Below, piece by piece: positions 47,406 to 59,799 of a stretch of DNA of 64,000 nt. Position numbers and translations under genes: made by a program. Numbering within the stretch: position 1 is the first letter of the stretch; every line of letters begins with the position of its first letter. The stretch lies in the NCBI RefSeq assembly GCF_014633365.1, contig NC_068352.1, positions 33,823,310 through 33,887,309 of the forward strand. Reading direction: 5' to 3'. The stretch comes from Diospyros lotus. Its lineage: Eukaryota; Streptophyta; Magnoliopsida; Ericales; Ebenaceae. The notes under the pieces are model-generated. The model had not been told where the DNA came from and made no database searches. It was given only the letters and a program-made list of their open reading frames with translations.

Positions 47406-50400
47406 TCAACCCTTTAACTCATTCTCGCTAAAAAGTTCCTCTTGAACAGGGACATCTTTTAGCTGCTGCGATGATACAACCTCTGCAATGGCCTGTTTAG
47501 CTGCTACCTCATCATCACTAGCCTTTTCTTCTCCAACTGGTTCATCGGGTTCCTTTATTGAGCCATCTTCTTCCTTTGGAGGTGGAACAAAGAACGGTAT
47601 CTTACCTCTCTGCCAATCATGGAGGACCATCTTTCCCACAGTCATCAAGTCAGGTTCGCCGCCCTGTAAATTCCCAACAAATTTATCAGCTATTAAGGAT
47701 CAAAAGAAATAAATAATGGGAAGAGTCAAAGTGCACCAATCAGAAAAATGTGATCATTGGGAACCACCTAAATGGAGATTAGAGGCAAGTGACTGTCAAA
47801 ATGCTCAAGTCAGATGAACTAAGCTCAAACTTAAAATTCTAAGTTCATGTGCATAACAAACCCAGCTCAAAAATATGCCTCAGGCTTAAAAGGTTCATGG
47901 ACACCACTCCTGTATTCCTATCTTATGAAATACCCTTCAATTCAATAATGGCAACTTCTCATCCTTTATGGTTTGCCAGATCCACTCTCTTAGGCCCCTT
48001 CCCATCCTCCCCCCTTTCATGTCACTGAAACAACACATGCTGCAAAATTTAAGCATGAAGATGCTTGCCAGTTTCTGTTCTAATGAGTCCAGGGAGGGCA
48101 CTGACTCATAACATTTCAAACTCAAGGCAAAAATCAGTAGCACCAAGCTTAGGCAGTTAAATTCTTTCTTGGATTTGCCAACAATGCATTTGCTACAGAT
48201 GTTTATATTCAAACAATCTTTTTATTTTATATGTGACTGAAACTGACCGTGTCTTGGATGACATTTGACAATAGGATGCTTCTAATCTTAAAGACAAGAA
48301 AAGGAAGTTTTATAAGTCTCATCTATTGGAAAATTTGCAATCATTTTGCATGTTCTGTTAACATGATCATACCTTTTGGTGGGTGAAAGCTACAGTATAA
48401 GTTGTAGTTTATGCAAAGAAAAAGATATAAAAAATGTACCTTTAACAGTTTCCCTGTTAATTTGCTTAGCTGCACAAGAAAGTCATTCTCATCCTCCCTG
48501 AAAACAGAAAAATTGAATGCCGTTATTGAACTGCAGTCCATTAGCAATTCGTCCCCCACCCCACCCCACCCCCCCGGAAAAAAAAAAGAAAAAGAAGAGG
48601 AATAAGTTAAATAGGCACCCAAATTTGTTAATAGAGGCTTGATTATTCAAAATTATTAAGAATTGAAAACTAAAATAAATTGGCTCCAAAAATCAACCAC
48701 CATGTATAGGAACATTTTCACTGGTTACTAGCAAAGGTTCCCAGTCAAATGGCACAAAACAATCATGATGTGAGTGCAATCCAGACTAGTTATTGCTCAT
48801 ATTCTTTAAACATTCCACATGTCATATTCTTAATAAGCAGGTAAGAGGAGGAATCAATGAGATCATGTAACAATGCATCACCCAAGCATGTCTGCAAACC
48901 CTTCAGAATATAGATGGGGAGGCAACAGTCAAAAAGAAAAGAACAAAAGGTAGAAACTATGATATGACAAAAAATTTGGGATTAGCCATACTTCAACGGT
49001 AACCACATTAAACATGCATAACTAGAAGGAAAGGCGCACCAGTCCTTAATCCTATATGCTCTTTCCAGATGCTCTTTCTTCACACGTTTCAAAACTTCTC
49101 CAATGTGTTCAGCAGCATCTTCCAAATTTGTGACACGGACCTGCAACAAAAGCCAGCTAGTTTAGCTACACACTTCAGTGATAGTCAATACCACATGAAC
49201 CTAATGGGAATAGGAAAAAAAAAATTGTAATAAACTGAAAGAAAATTCTATAGAACAGCTATAAAACCAGTCTTGTTGTATGACTCAGAATGTTGGACAG
49301 TCAAATACCAACATGAGCAAAAGACGAGCGTAGCGGAGATGAGGATGTTAAGATGGATGTGCGGCCATACAAGAAAAGATAAAATTAGAAATGAAGTTAT
49401 TCGTAATAAGGTAGAAGTAGTGTCAATCGAGGAGAAGATGAGAGAGACTAGACTAAGATGGTTTGGCCATGTGAGAAGGAGACCAAGAGACGCTCATGTG
49501 AGGAGAGTTGATGAAATGGAACAATTAGTCAAAAAAAGAGATAGAGGCAGACCCAAGAAGACTTTGGGAGAGACATTAAAGTTTGATATGAAATGTATGA
49601 ACCTAAATGAAAATATGACAAAAGACAGAAATACATAAAAGTCTAGAATTCATGTAGCCGACCCCACATAATGGGATAAAAGCTGGATATGTTGTTATTG
49701 TTGTATAGCAATAGGCCACCAAGGTGTCACATAAGTCCAACATTAAAGTTCAATCACATTTCAAAGACTGAAGTAAAAGTCAAAATCAGTATGATCTTGT
49801 TACAGCCTAGTTAGAAAGCATGATTTTGTGCAAAACATAGAGGTCTATAGGATCACATAGCTAGTTAAGCACAAAAGGATTTCCAATATTTTCACACCCT
49901 AGATGGTACTCCATTAAACACTTGATGTGTGTAATTGGTAACAGAAAACCTAAATAAACAATGACTATCTTGGAGTTGACTCCTCCTGAGGTCAACAAGA
50001 CACCAGCTCATATTGAGCTATAGCTCATTATTGGACTCTAGGAAAACAACACTTAAAACGGACGCTGCCATCATACTTTATCAGTTGACCTCAGAAGGAG
50101 TCAACTTCCATCATACTTTGCATCATTCCATCACAAACTGAGCTAATGCTGAATATTTGCATCTGTTAACCCACAGCTCACCTTACATCCATACTAACCA
50201 ACAAAGAAAATCATAACTTATCGCGCCTCCACAATATGCAGTCTGGTTAAATAAAAATTATTAACATAGAAACATTTAACATCTAGTCAACAATTATGTC
50301 CACTGTTAGGAACATTAAAATGAAGATTATTGGATAATGAAAACTATAAACACAGAAGGGCTAGGTAAAAACAAGTAATGACTTACCACACCCTTGAGTA

Positions 50401-53400
50401 CAACATCTGTTTCTGAGTCGCTGTTCTGGTAAACAACTCCAGGGCAGTCAATTAAGAAGATTCTCTTTGTGAGTGTTATGTATTGCCACACTTTAGTCTC
50501 TCCTGGAATAGGAGCAACCTTGCAGACCTGTTAAAGGAAGAACACATGAAATTAAGAAATTGAACCACCAAAAAAAGCCGAAAGTCAAAAAATAACACTT
50601 AAAAAAAATACACATGGCCGGGACTAGAACAATGCTTCAGAAGCCAAAACATGAATATAAAGGATGTCCATCAAAGAAAAAGGCAACAATAACAATAATT
50701 ACAGAAATGCAGAAAGCGGTGCTCAAAGCTCTATTGAGCAAGGCTCAAAGTACAAATAGCAAACAATGTCTGAGGGTCACATTTGTGACCTCACAAGTAA
50801 AAAGATCCAGCTTCCCGAAGACAAAATCCAAGAAGGTGAATTGACAAACATGAGCTATCCCATTGAACATCCAAGCAAGGATAATGCATAACAACTATGC
50901 AGAATTATGCCAAGAATGTTCATTCAAGTGCGTGCATAGTCCATATATAAATATGCACAATAGGATGCCAAAAAAGAGAACCCTTGCATAAACATCAAAC
51001 ACCTAGATCATTGCAAAACACCCTAAGACAGACCCACACAACATGATCAAGTTACATATAATACTGCACACACCCTTTTGGCCATGTGCAAAACTCAAAT
51101 ACACAGCTATACACGCAACCATAACCCTATGAAGCCAAAAGAAAAAAACATACATTCTTGAACTGCATAATCACGTGATAATTCCAACACCATAGGCCAT
51201 GCATCTGTAACCTTGTCATGCTATTACAAGTCAATACCCTCAGTAGACTTGACCATTTAAAGTGTAGTCATAACCCCACACAATATTATGATGTGATTTG
51301 GGGCTTTTGCAGTCTCATGTTCTCCTAAGAATACCAGCTATTAAGTCCATGTTTTTCTTCTTCCAAGACAACATGAACAAGGGGGGCAGATCTTAGAAAT
51401 GAATCCTACCATTTAGAGTAGAGGAACATATCCCAGATGGATAAAATTATTTCCACTGTCTGCAAGATTTCATGAATATCCAAATTAACATACACTAGAT
51501 TGTCAGAACCCTAGTCCTAACTAATGCTTCCTTAGAAGATAGAACTGGAAATTAAGGGAGAAATAGCAAGAATTGAGGGGCAAACAGACAGAATATTAGG
51601 AAGAACTGACAGAAATGAGGGGGAAATCAGAGAGAATAATAGGGGGAAAATAGACAGAATTGAGAGAGAACAGATAGACTTCAATAAATTATTGATAACT
51701 CATAACATGATCTACATTGTGGGGTTACAGATTTATATAAAAAGCTAACCAACAGTTATTTGTGGCAGTTACACTATCCTCCACTACCAATAACTGCTCA
51801 TAAATCACTCCACTACCTCCTCACTTTCCATAACTGTAAATTAATTGTAAATTGTTAGGATTACGAGCGCTTTAGACAACTCAATCAATGCTTACTGACG
51901 CAGCGTGTAGCGCGTGTGTAAAGAAAACACACAAAGAAACCCTTGAAACAATAAGTTTCAAGTACTAAGAACAAACTTAAACGACCAAAGCTGGACTCTC
52001 AATTATGCGCAAAAACCAAAGCTGCTTGCTGGAAAAAACCGAACTGATTTGCTGGAATTTATTGAATAATAAAACTGATTACAACCCCTAGCTTCTAGAT
52101 ATATTTATAAAGTTTGGCTAATCCATCTAATACTTGTAAGTAAAATCTAACTAGAATCCTAATAGAAATAAAACCCTAACAAATATGAAAGAGAATTAAT
52201 ATTCTAAAACATATAAAGTATTAAAATATTGTTTTGTTACTGTTCCAACGCTACTGTTCCGATTTGGTCGGGTCTGCCTTGGGTCGGGTCTTAATTGGTG
52301 ACTGCATCACTTACAAATGCCAATCTCTCACACTCCTCACCCAAAATCAACCCAATCAACAAAAATAAGAAATTGAAATTGAAAGAACAAAATTAAAGGA
52401 ATGAAAAATAGAGAAAGAAACAACCAAACCAATCAAGAAGACAGGTGATATATCCTGGTTCAGGCCGCGAAAACGACCCTACATCCAGCCACCAAAACGA
52501 GAGCAATTCCACTAGAAACCAACTTTGAATAGTACAAGATATCCCTCTCTTCTTCCCTCTAATTTCTCATGAATTCACTGCTCACAAAGATTACAAATGA
52601 CTTCTCCCACAAGCCTTTTCTCTCTTCTTACAGCAATATCACTTGTATACAGAAAGGATAGAATGACCAATTGTATCTGACTACCTTGCCCTAAGCCTTC
52701 TATTTATAAAGGGTTGGAGGCGATAATTACAAGGCTTTATATTTTACCTACACAAAGACTAAAATATCCCTTATAATAAAACGCCTAAGCTAGCCTCTTC
52801 CTAACTTAGAATATTTAGCACTTCCATTCACTCGAGGGATCTCTTGTTCTTTTAAACCCTCTAGACAAATTTCTCAATGCAAAACCCAACATAAATAATA
52901 CCCAATTACTCCTAGAACATAACTGTAAAATACTACAACTAAATAAAAATACTACAACTGCCCCTAATTAACTAGTAGGTAGTGACATTCCCTTCTCCCT
53001 TAAAAGATTTCTTGTCCCCAATAAATCTTAGCTTTTGGCCTCACTTCTTCATCCAATCCCTACTTTTACTATCTAATTCATCCTTCTTAGACTGTAAGGT
53101 GCAAGATCCTTGATAGTGCTTAAATGATCAGCCAAGTCCGATACCAATTGAGGACAAATGCTAACTTCTTTTTCCTCCACCTTGCTGGCTCTGTCCAATA
53201 AATCCTCCATTACTATCTTTGCATTGACCTCAGGTAATGGAGGGGTATCCATTCTGTCAAGAATATCAGGCTTGAAATCTTCAAGATTCGGAGTTGATGT
53301 AATCATAACCTTCTCCAATGGCACAACATCTTTTGTTGCCTGCTTGCTGGTGTACCCCAAGGGTCCATCTTCAACCGATATCTCTTCCAATGGTGTTGCA

Positions 53401-56400
53401 GTGATTTTTCCCGCAACTGCCATTCCTTTCTTGCATCCAATTCAAGATGTTCCTCAGCTACTTGTAAAGTCAACAATCTGAGGAAGGACCCACGCCTGCT
53501 TGAATTGATTCTACAGTAGAACTTGAAAGAAGTTCTATTGGTAGACTAACCTAAAATCTCTTTGAAATCATAATCATTAAATTGTCCAACTTTTTATTTA
53601 ACTCTTTCTTCAATACTTTCTCCAGCGATTGAATTCTCTCAAGAGTTCCTTCAACCATCTACACAGTCCAAATTCTTCAAAATCTACTACGTATCACTGC
53701 TGCAATAACCACCTTGTTTTGATAGAAAATCAACTAGTAGGAACCCTAAATCACAGCCAAGAACCCGTTGCTTTGATACCAAATGCCAGAACCCTAGTCC
53801 TAACTTATGCTTCCTTAGAAGATAGAACTGGAAATTGAGGTAGAAATAGCAAGAATTGAGGGGGAAACAGATATAATATTAGGGAGAATAGACTGAAATT
53901 ATAGAGAACTGACAGAAATGTGGGGGAAATCAGAGATAATAATAGGGGGAAAATAAACAGAATTTAGAGAAAACAGAGACACTTCAATAAATTCTTGATA
54001 ACTCATAACATGATCTGCACTATGGGATTACAGATTTAAATAGAAAGCTAACCAAAAGTTATTTGTGGCAATTACAATATCCTCCACTACCAATAATTGC
54101 TCCTAAATCGCTCCACTACCTCCCCATTTTCCATAACTGTGAATTAATTGTAAATAATACATCCTAGAACATAACTGTAAAAATATTGCAACTGAATAAA
54201 AATACTAGAACTGTCCCTAATTAACTAGCAGGTCATGACACAGATCCAGGGTGGTAATTACACTTCTCCCTCACTATCTTTTTTCCTATTTCTTTTGGGT
54301 TGCAAAAGAAGATCAAAACAGCCAAATACAAGGCTTCAAACATCATGGTATTGCTTACCCAAAAAGAGTGTGATGTTAAAGAACTGTAATTGCTGATACA
54401 ATGAGTTTGTTGTGTAAAAACTGACAGAAGATAAAGCAGACAAGGATTTTCTTCCATATAGCCTATGAAACAATCATATCATGTTTCAATAATACATACA
54501 GATATGTATCAAGCCATCTGATCATTTTTCCAGATTCAATTCTTCAATTGAGAATAACATCGCACAGATATTAAACCATCAAGTGAGTCAAAGGCAAAAG
54601 ATGATAAAGAAACATTACATTTTTTGTCCGCAGTGTGTTGATAACTGATGACTTTCCAACATTGGGATAACCAACAAATCCCACAGATATTGCTTGCTTG
54701 TCACTTTTTAAGCGGGCAAATTGTCTCAATACTGACAAAAGAGAACCCTGATAGTAGCAAAGAAGCTCATTCATGAATAATAATCAACCATTGTACCGAA
54801 GCAGAGAATAGAAGCCCCCCCAACACCCTCACCCGAAAATAATAATAACTAAATAAATTGTGAACTTTTCATAGAACAGAAGGTAAAATATTACATCTTT
54901 TTGTGATCTTTTCAATATTAACTACCAATGGTGAGAATAGTCTTCGTGACCTTATCTCCTCACACAATGAACAAGACAAACATTTTTTTTAAAGGTAGTT
55001 CGCCATTACAGCAACCAAATGTGTGAGGGCCTAATTTGATAATGCAAATTTTTCCAGCTGGCATCTTGTAGAAAATGAAATGCTAGTCTTTCAAACCATA
55101 ATAATCTTTCACATTGGTCTATTTGGTTCTGTCTACACTGGTAAGCAACTATATCTCTAGCCCTGCAACAACAAGGTCTTATTCTCTGGAAGAAGGGCCT
55201 ATAGTTGATCTCTGGCCCTAAAGGTTTATATTCTTTTTTTAATTTTATTCTTTTCTTCTAGAAGGGCCTAGTTCTATTGCTTCATGGGACAGTAAAAAAT
55301 TAAGGCGCCAACCATGAGAATGCTGGTTGGAGAATAAGTTAAACCATTATTAAGATTTGCTTATGGGTCAATTCTTAATCCCATCATTCCCAGTCAAGGG
55401 CCATACAGAATACAAATTTGAATTGCACCAGTTTCCCAAGTGAGGAGAGGTGTATAACATGCAAATAGTATATACGATCCTTTCATGTACAAGCACCATT
55501 GGAATTATAATGTTTCACGTGAAGCTAAGGAATCTTTAGCTCGTAGAATGTTCCTATAATAGGTTCATGAGTTTGCTGGATTCTAACACAAGCATACTCT
55601 TAAAATCTAGTAGAGATACCTTGCCAAATGACTTATTGATGCTTGCATGAAATGCTAGAGCTGGATACTCCTTTGATAACACTCTAAGCCATCCTTTTGT
55701 TGCCCAGGCAGGGACCAAATCACACTGAGATAAATTGTAGAACTTAAGTACTTCAAAAAAAAAAAAAAAAACAGAGGTAAGCATTCCCAAAATTCCTAAA
55801 GCAGAAAATGCCCAACCTTGTTTAACAAAAGAATCATGTGCTTGTGTTTGCAATGCTCTTTCAAATGCTTCTCCAAGTGAAAACATCTGGTACCTTGTGG
55901 ATCTCTGGCATCCAAAACCTGTAACTCAAACTTTTAGGCCATGTTCTTTTTGTTATTTTCAGGCCATTTTCAGTTTTTAGTTTTCCAAAACAGTGAAAAC
56001 GTGTTTACTTTCATATTTTCGAAAATAAGGAAAAATTTTGTAAAGAAAACTCAAAACAACAAAAAGTCATTTTGGTTGTTTTCGTCACAAACGCTCAAAA
56101 TTTCCAAAACGCGGAAAACGCTACAGACAAAAAGAACCCGTTTTCAGCAATCTTAAACCAGACACTCAAAACACAAAACTGAAAATAAATTCAAAATTCA
56201 AGATTGAAAACTAAAATATGAAGAGAACAACCCCTTAGCACTTTGCAATTTTTTATTCTACTTGATATTACAAAAGAGTTAGGGAAAACACAAATGTTTA
56301 TTCAAACATAGCAAATCACACAAAATGGATTAGACACATGCCAACAACCATTTCTTGTCAAAATGTCCCATCTATCACCAAGAGTCAACTAGACGATTAG

Positions 56401-58913
56401 ACAACCCTATTAAACCCTAATAGCTTGTTTTGAATCAATTCTTGTAGAATTGGAATTCTAATTCCCTAGTTTTAGTGATTACAACAAAACTATAATTTCA
56501 ATTATTTTAAAACACCAAAACAAGAATTAAATTCTAATTCATATGTTTGGAACTAAGATGGAAATGGAATCAAGCAAAAAGTTCAACTATATTACTCTTA
56601 ACAACTCAATCAAAATAAAAATGAAGTTGATCTTGAAAATAAACATGGAGCTACATACTCCTATCTCATTCAATAAATTTAATAAAAAATAGAAGTACAG
56701 ATACACGATAATACAAAACCACCACATATATAACAAAAAAATACAAGCCTCAATCCCAATAGGTGGGCTAAACAACATGAATTTTATACCTCGCAACATT
56801 GCTACCACCAGATATAACTATGACCATAAAAGTTTTGACTAAAAGCAGCTATGAGATAAAATGTGTCACGACCCTAGGGTAGGATTGTAATTGATTGGCA
56901 TTTACCTTGAATGAGCCGCTGGGGGCTAACTATCTAAAACTGTATAAAAAAAATCTAGCGGTTTGGCTGTTATGTTAGTTAGGTGGCTGATTGTACTAGA
57001 GGGAGGGGGGGGGGGGGGGGAGAAAGACTCCTTTCCATTCCACACATTTTAGTAACTCAAGTTAATCATATCAAAATGAATTATACAGGACTGGGTACTG
57101 TTTTCTTGTGAACCCACTAAGAAATAACAAAGTGCTTACCTGGACAACAACATCTGAAGAGTCTATAACTTTGTACAGCTCTCCCCATATGCGTTTACTT
57201 TGTCCCTTCTCAAACATTGTATGTCGAACCAGTTCCCTAAAACCATCTCCTTCATCTCCTCCTGCAGATGTACTGGCACCATACTTCTGTTCGAAAGCAT
57301 CTACATAATTGGGAGACAGATCTATGAATTCAATTAATGCAAAATGAAATACAACCATTACAAACACAAACTAAAAAATGAATAAGAACCACCCCAGAGA
57401 GAGACTGATGCCCCACCCCAAAAAACACAAGTTTGGATAAGGATGTCCCTTGGTCCTTTCATAAGTTTTATCATAATAATAGCTTACTAGAGCTGTATTC
57501 CATATCATGTGCAAACAGTTCTTAGAAGAAGACATCAAGGCGGCAGCAGCAGCAAGAAATTTAAGTTAATTTACCTTGATAACCATCTGCCCTCCTAATT
57601 AATGAGTCATAGTCCGATACCATGAGCTTTGGGCGCTTCCTCTTCTTCTTAGGTCCAAAGGCATCCTCAAAAGGCTCTGTATCGAGAAGATGAACTCTTG
57701 CTTGCTTGGTAGACATAATGGAGCAAAAATTAGCCAAAAACGGAAGGAGGCTTCATTTATCTACTCCAGCTTATTATCTGAATTAGTTATAATTCAGGGG
57801 GGGGGAAATTCTGGCTTGGTTATAAACTTTCACTGATATTCTTATTAGTATTTGCAAGAGGAGAAAGAAAACAACAATCTTATTGCTTAATGTTAAGAAA
57901 GTGATACTGTAGTTTCACGAACCAAATTGGTATATAACGACCTTGTGGTCAATAGCATGCACAAAATGAAACAACTTAACTGCCAAATATGATCTAAGGG
58001 CAATATGTGATTCCTTGTTTCATACACACAACCACTAGGTTAATGAAAACTTCATACCTTCTGATGGTCATTCAAAAGGGACAAGGGCAGTTTCCTCTCC
58101 TTCAAAATTACATTGTAATTACTCGATAGTCGGCTCTGGAGTTCTTCACGGAAAAATTCAAGCTCTTTCTGATTTACAACTCGAGTATTACCTATAGATC
58201 GGACAAAGAAGTAGAGAGCATACACATATTAGCAAGCTCTATATATCCCACCTTTTTTTTTTAACAAAGTGAACAATTTTATTAATTAGAAGGATTAAGA
58301 TACACCCAGCAAAATGAAACGGCCACAACTAAACTTCGCAACATAATTACATATTGGAAAGGCTACACATATAGCTTTAGACCACTTTTTGGAATTTAAC
58401 ATACCCAGCCTTACTCAGAAAAAAATAGTAAATATCACTCTGGTTTCATCTCATTGTCTAACTCAACTGAACGAAGGGAAATAAATCAGCTTTAATCACT
58501 TCATCTTTTTTCCCAATCATCTTCCGTCCCGTTTATTCTCCCTCCAAAAATTCAAGCTCCGAAAAATTGGAAGAAAGGCTCCACGAGCAACATGGGAAGT
58601 TCGTATAATAATTCGGAAAGCTTTTGACTTATTTGAGGACAATAAATGCTCAGAACCAAAAAAAATAGCAGAGATGCATACCAAACCAGCGACGATCGGG
58701 TTGGATCCGGGTGGAGGGCAATTCTTTAGACTGCAAGTCGTGCTTCACAATCTTGCCTTTGGTGTCGCGCCTCGGCCTCGAATTGTACATCTTGAGCCGC
58801 CGCACCGTGGAGGCGCTGCGACTGGCTTTGCTTCCATTGCTTTGTCTGTTCACATCTAGCGAGTGCTTCGGTTTCCCCGACACATTCACGGATTTCTCCT
58901 TCTTCTTCGCCAT
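47406..58913 (-). CDS. NUG2: Nuclear/nucleolar GTPase 2 (NOG2/NUG2 family)
   Basis: Eleven exons join in frame: 58682-58913, 58058-58191, 57575-57704, 57140-57300, 55817-55918, 55620-55724, 54619-54747, 50387-50527, 49040-49140, 48440-48497 and 47406-47663, giving 516 codons plus TGA. The N-terminal NGP1NT-type region is basic (residues 1-130). The GTPase motifs are circularly permuted: DARDP (222-226), NKCD (252-255, G4), then GYPNVGKS (314-321, G1), PGETK (339-343, G2 region) and DCPG (358-361, G3). The C-terminal tail is acidic. The family acts in the nucleolus and nucleoplasm in late assembly and export of the 60S subunit. The start is the ATG at 58913; the codon two upstream is GTG. An AG acceptor about 12 bp upstream suggests an intron in the 5' UTR. 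Introns 7 and 8 contain retroelements. Confidence 0.94.
49237..49706 (+). mobile_element. Short 3' RTE-type LINE fragment in NUG2 intron 8
   Basis: Plus-strand reading gives the C-terminal region ([28 protein letters not shown], then RGRPKKT) and a TTG-rich tail to about 49706. It closely resembles the copies at 19 kb and 38 kb. RT proper is absent. It is antisense to NUG2. Confidence 0.88.
51853..52891. mobile_element. LTR-type insertion nested in the LTR at 51501-52987 (solo LTR likely)
   Basis: 1039 bp beginning TGTTAGG and ending CCCAACA, flanked by a perfect TAAAT duplication (51848-51852 and 52892-52896). It splits an LTR whose other copy is uninterrupted, which gives exact borders. 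No coding sequence. It contains TATCCTGGTTCA and CTACATCCAGCC, shared with the segment at 38085-38684. A solo LTR is the simplest reading. Confidence 0.82.
53073..53423 (-). CDS. Open frame of 116 codons inside the small LTR element
   Basis: The frame begins [16 protein letters not shown] and is acidic, with no zinc knuckle or catalytic motif. It lies in the interior of the LTR element between its primer-binding site and polypurine tract. Upstream on the same strand, near 53670-53560, a broken segment with [19 protein letters not shown] could be its coiled-coil N-terminal part. It may be a degenerate gag or a captured host fragment. I do not recognise the family and cannot show that it is expressed. 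Confidence 0.35.
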   Translation of the reverse strand: MAVAGKITATPLEEISVEDGPLGYTSKQATKDVVPLEKVMITSTPNLEDFKPDILDRMDTPPLPEVNAKIVMEDLLDRASKVEEKEVSICPQLVSDLADHLSTIKDLAPYSLRRMN

Positions 58914-58975
58914 CTTCACTTACCCTGCAAACACACAACACCAGAGTCATGGTTCGTACATACGACGTACCTGAG

Positions 58976-59170
58976 ATTTGGGGGCCCTGAGGCAAAATGT
59001 AAAAATGGGCCCCTAGAGTATATCCAAATTTTTTACTTACACCATATCAAAGAATAAAATTAAAAAAAAAATTAAAGAGACAAAAATATCAATCAAGTTT
59101 ACATGATCAAATTGTTCGAATATTTTTTTCTCAATAGACAATATAGCTAATCTTCAATCTTGTGACATAA
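58976..59170 (-). mobile_element. Probable hAT transposon 3' remnant upstream of NUG2
   Basis: The segment holds GGGGGCCC and GGGCCCC as a short inverted pair around an AT-rich spacer (58980-59014). Minus-strand reading near 59145-59105 gives sequence resembling the C-terminal tail of plant ZMYM-like hAT proteins (RLKISYIV). The match is from memory of the family and is weak. It may lie in a 5' UTR intron of NUG2. Confidence 0.35.
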
Positions 59171-59185
59171 TTGCCAGATTCAGCC

Positions 59186-59479
59186 AACATCAATAAAATA
59201 GACATAGGCAAGCTATCCAAATCTCCGAATGCATTATGCATCATAAACAAAACGAAGTGAAGGAGCAACTAACTGCTGAAAGTAACATCAATAAAATAGA
59301 CATAGTCAAGCTATCCAAATCTCCGAATGCATTATGCATCATAAACAAAACGAAGTGAAGGAGCAACTAACTGCTGAAAGTAACATCAATAAAATAGACA
59401 TAGTCAAGCTATCCAAATCTCCGAATGCATTATGCATCATAAACAAAACGAAGTGAAGGAGCAACTAACCGCTGAAAGT
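59186..59479. repeat. 98-bp tandem repeat, three units
   Basis: Units start AACATCAATAAAATAGACAT at 59186, 59284 and 59382 and are almost identical (one G/T change is visible in the first). The array ends at 59479 against a GC-rich block. It sits 0.3-0.6 kb upstream of the NUG2 start, within its likely 5' UTR intron or promoter. Confidence 0.95.
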
Positions 59480-59559
59480 TGAAGCAGATCTGGAGACTGG
59501 AGTTAGAGCTTCTGAGAAGCAGATCTGAAAGACTGAATCTGATGAGCCAATCGGCAATC

Positions 59560-59715
59560 GATATGCAGCGAGCCACCAGCGACAGCGAGCGACGGACCAA
59601 GAGGCAGCGAGCCACCGGCCACGAGCACGAGGGCGAGCCGGCAAGGGCGAGCGACCGAGCAGAGCAGCGAGAGGCGACGCTTGCTGGGCGAGCCACCGGC
59701 CCTGAGCGAATGTTT
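59560..59715. other. GC-rich block with repeated GCGAGC motifs
   Basis: About 150 bp built from imperfect GCGAGCNACCG-like units, in sharp contrast to the AT-rich DNA around it. Open frames exist on both strands (plus 59479-59799 and two on minus), as expected of stop-poor GC-rich DNA. It may be part of the NUG2 first exon/promoter or a transposon end. No protein family is recognised. Confidence 0.45.
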
Positions 59716-59799
59716 GTTTACCTAAAGGCGCTGATGAAAAACCAAGCCGGCCTAGCAGCAGGAAGAGGCAATTCAAGAAACAATAGGAACACCGTCTAG

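Larger units (their letters stand above)
51501..54240 (-). mobile_element. Small non-autonomous LTR element in NUG2 intron 7, interrupted by another insertion
   Basis: Two LTRs of about 450 bp are visible: 53784-54240, and 51501-52987 once the nested insertion at 51853-52891 is removed. On the minus strand the primer-binding site TGGTATCAAAGC is at 53781-53770 next to the first LTR, and a polypurine tract (AAGGGAGAAGGGAA) lies just before the second. Flanking pentamers are TAGAT (51496-51500) and CAGAT (54241-54245), a target duplication with one change. The 0.8-kb interior has no pol. Same orientation as NUG2. Confidence 0.85.

Noticed and set aside
59186..59479. CRISPR-like regular spacing
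   Set aside because: The 98-bp units are contiguous with no unique spacers, in a plant nuclear genome.
59430..59799. Overlapping frames on both strands in the GC-rich block
   Set aside because: Stop-poor GC-rich repeats produce such frames by chance; no family similarity is visible.
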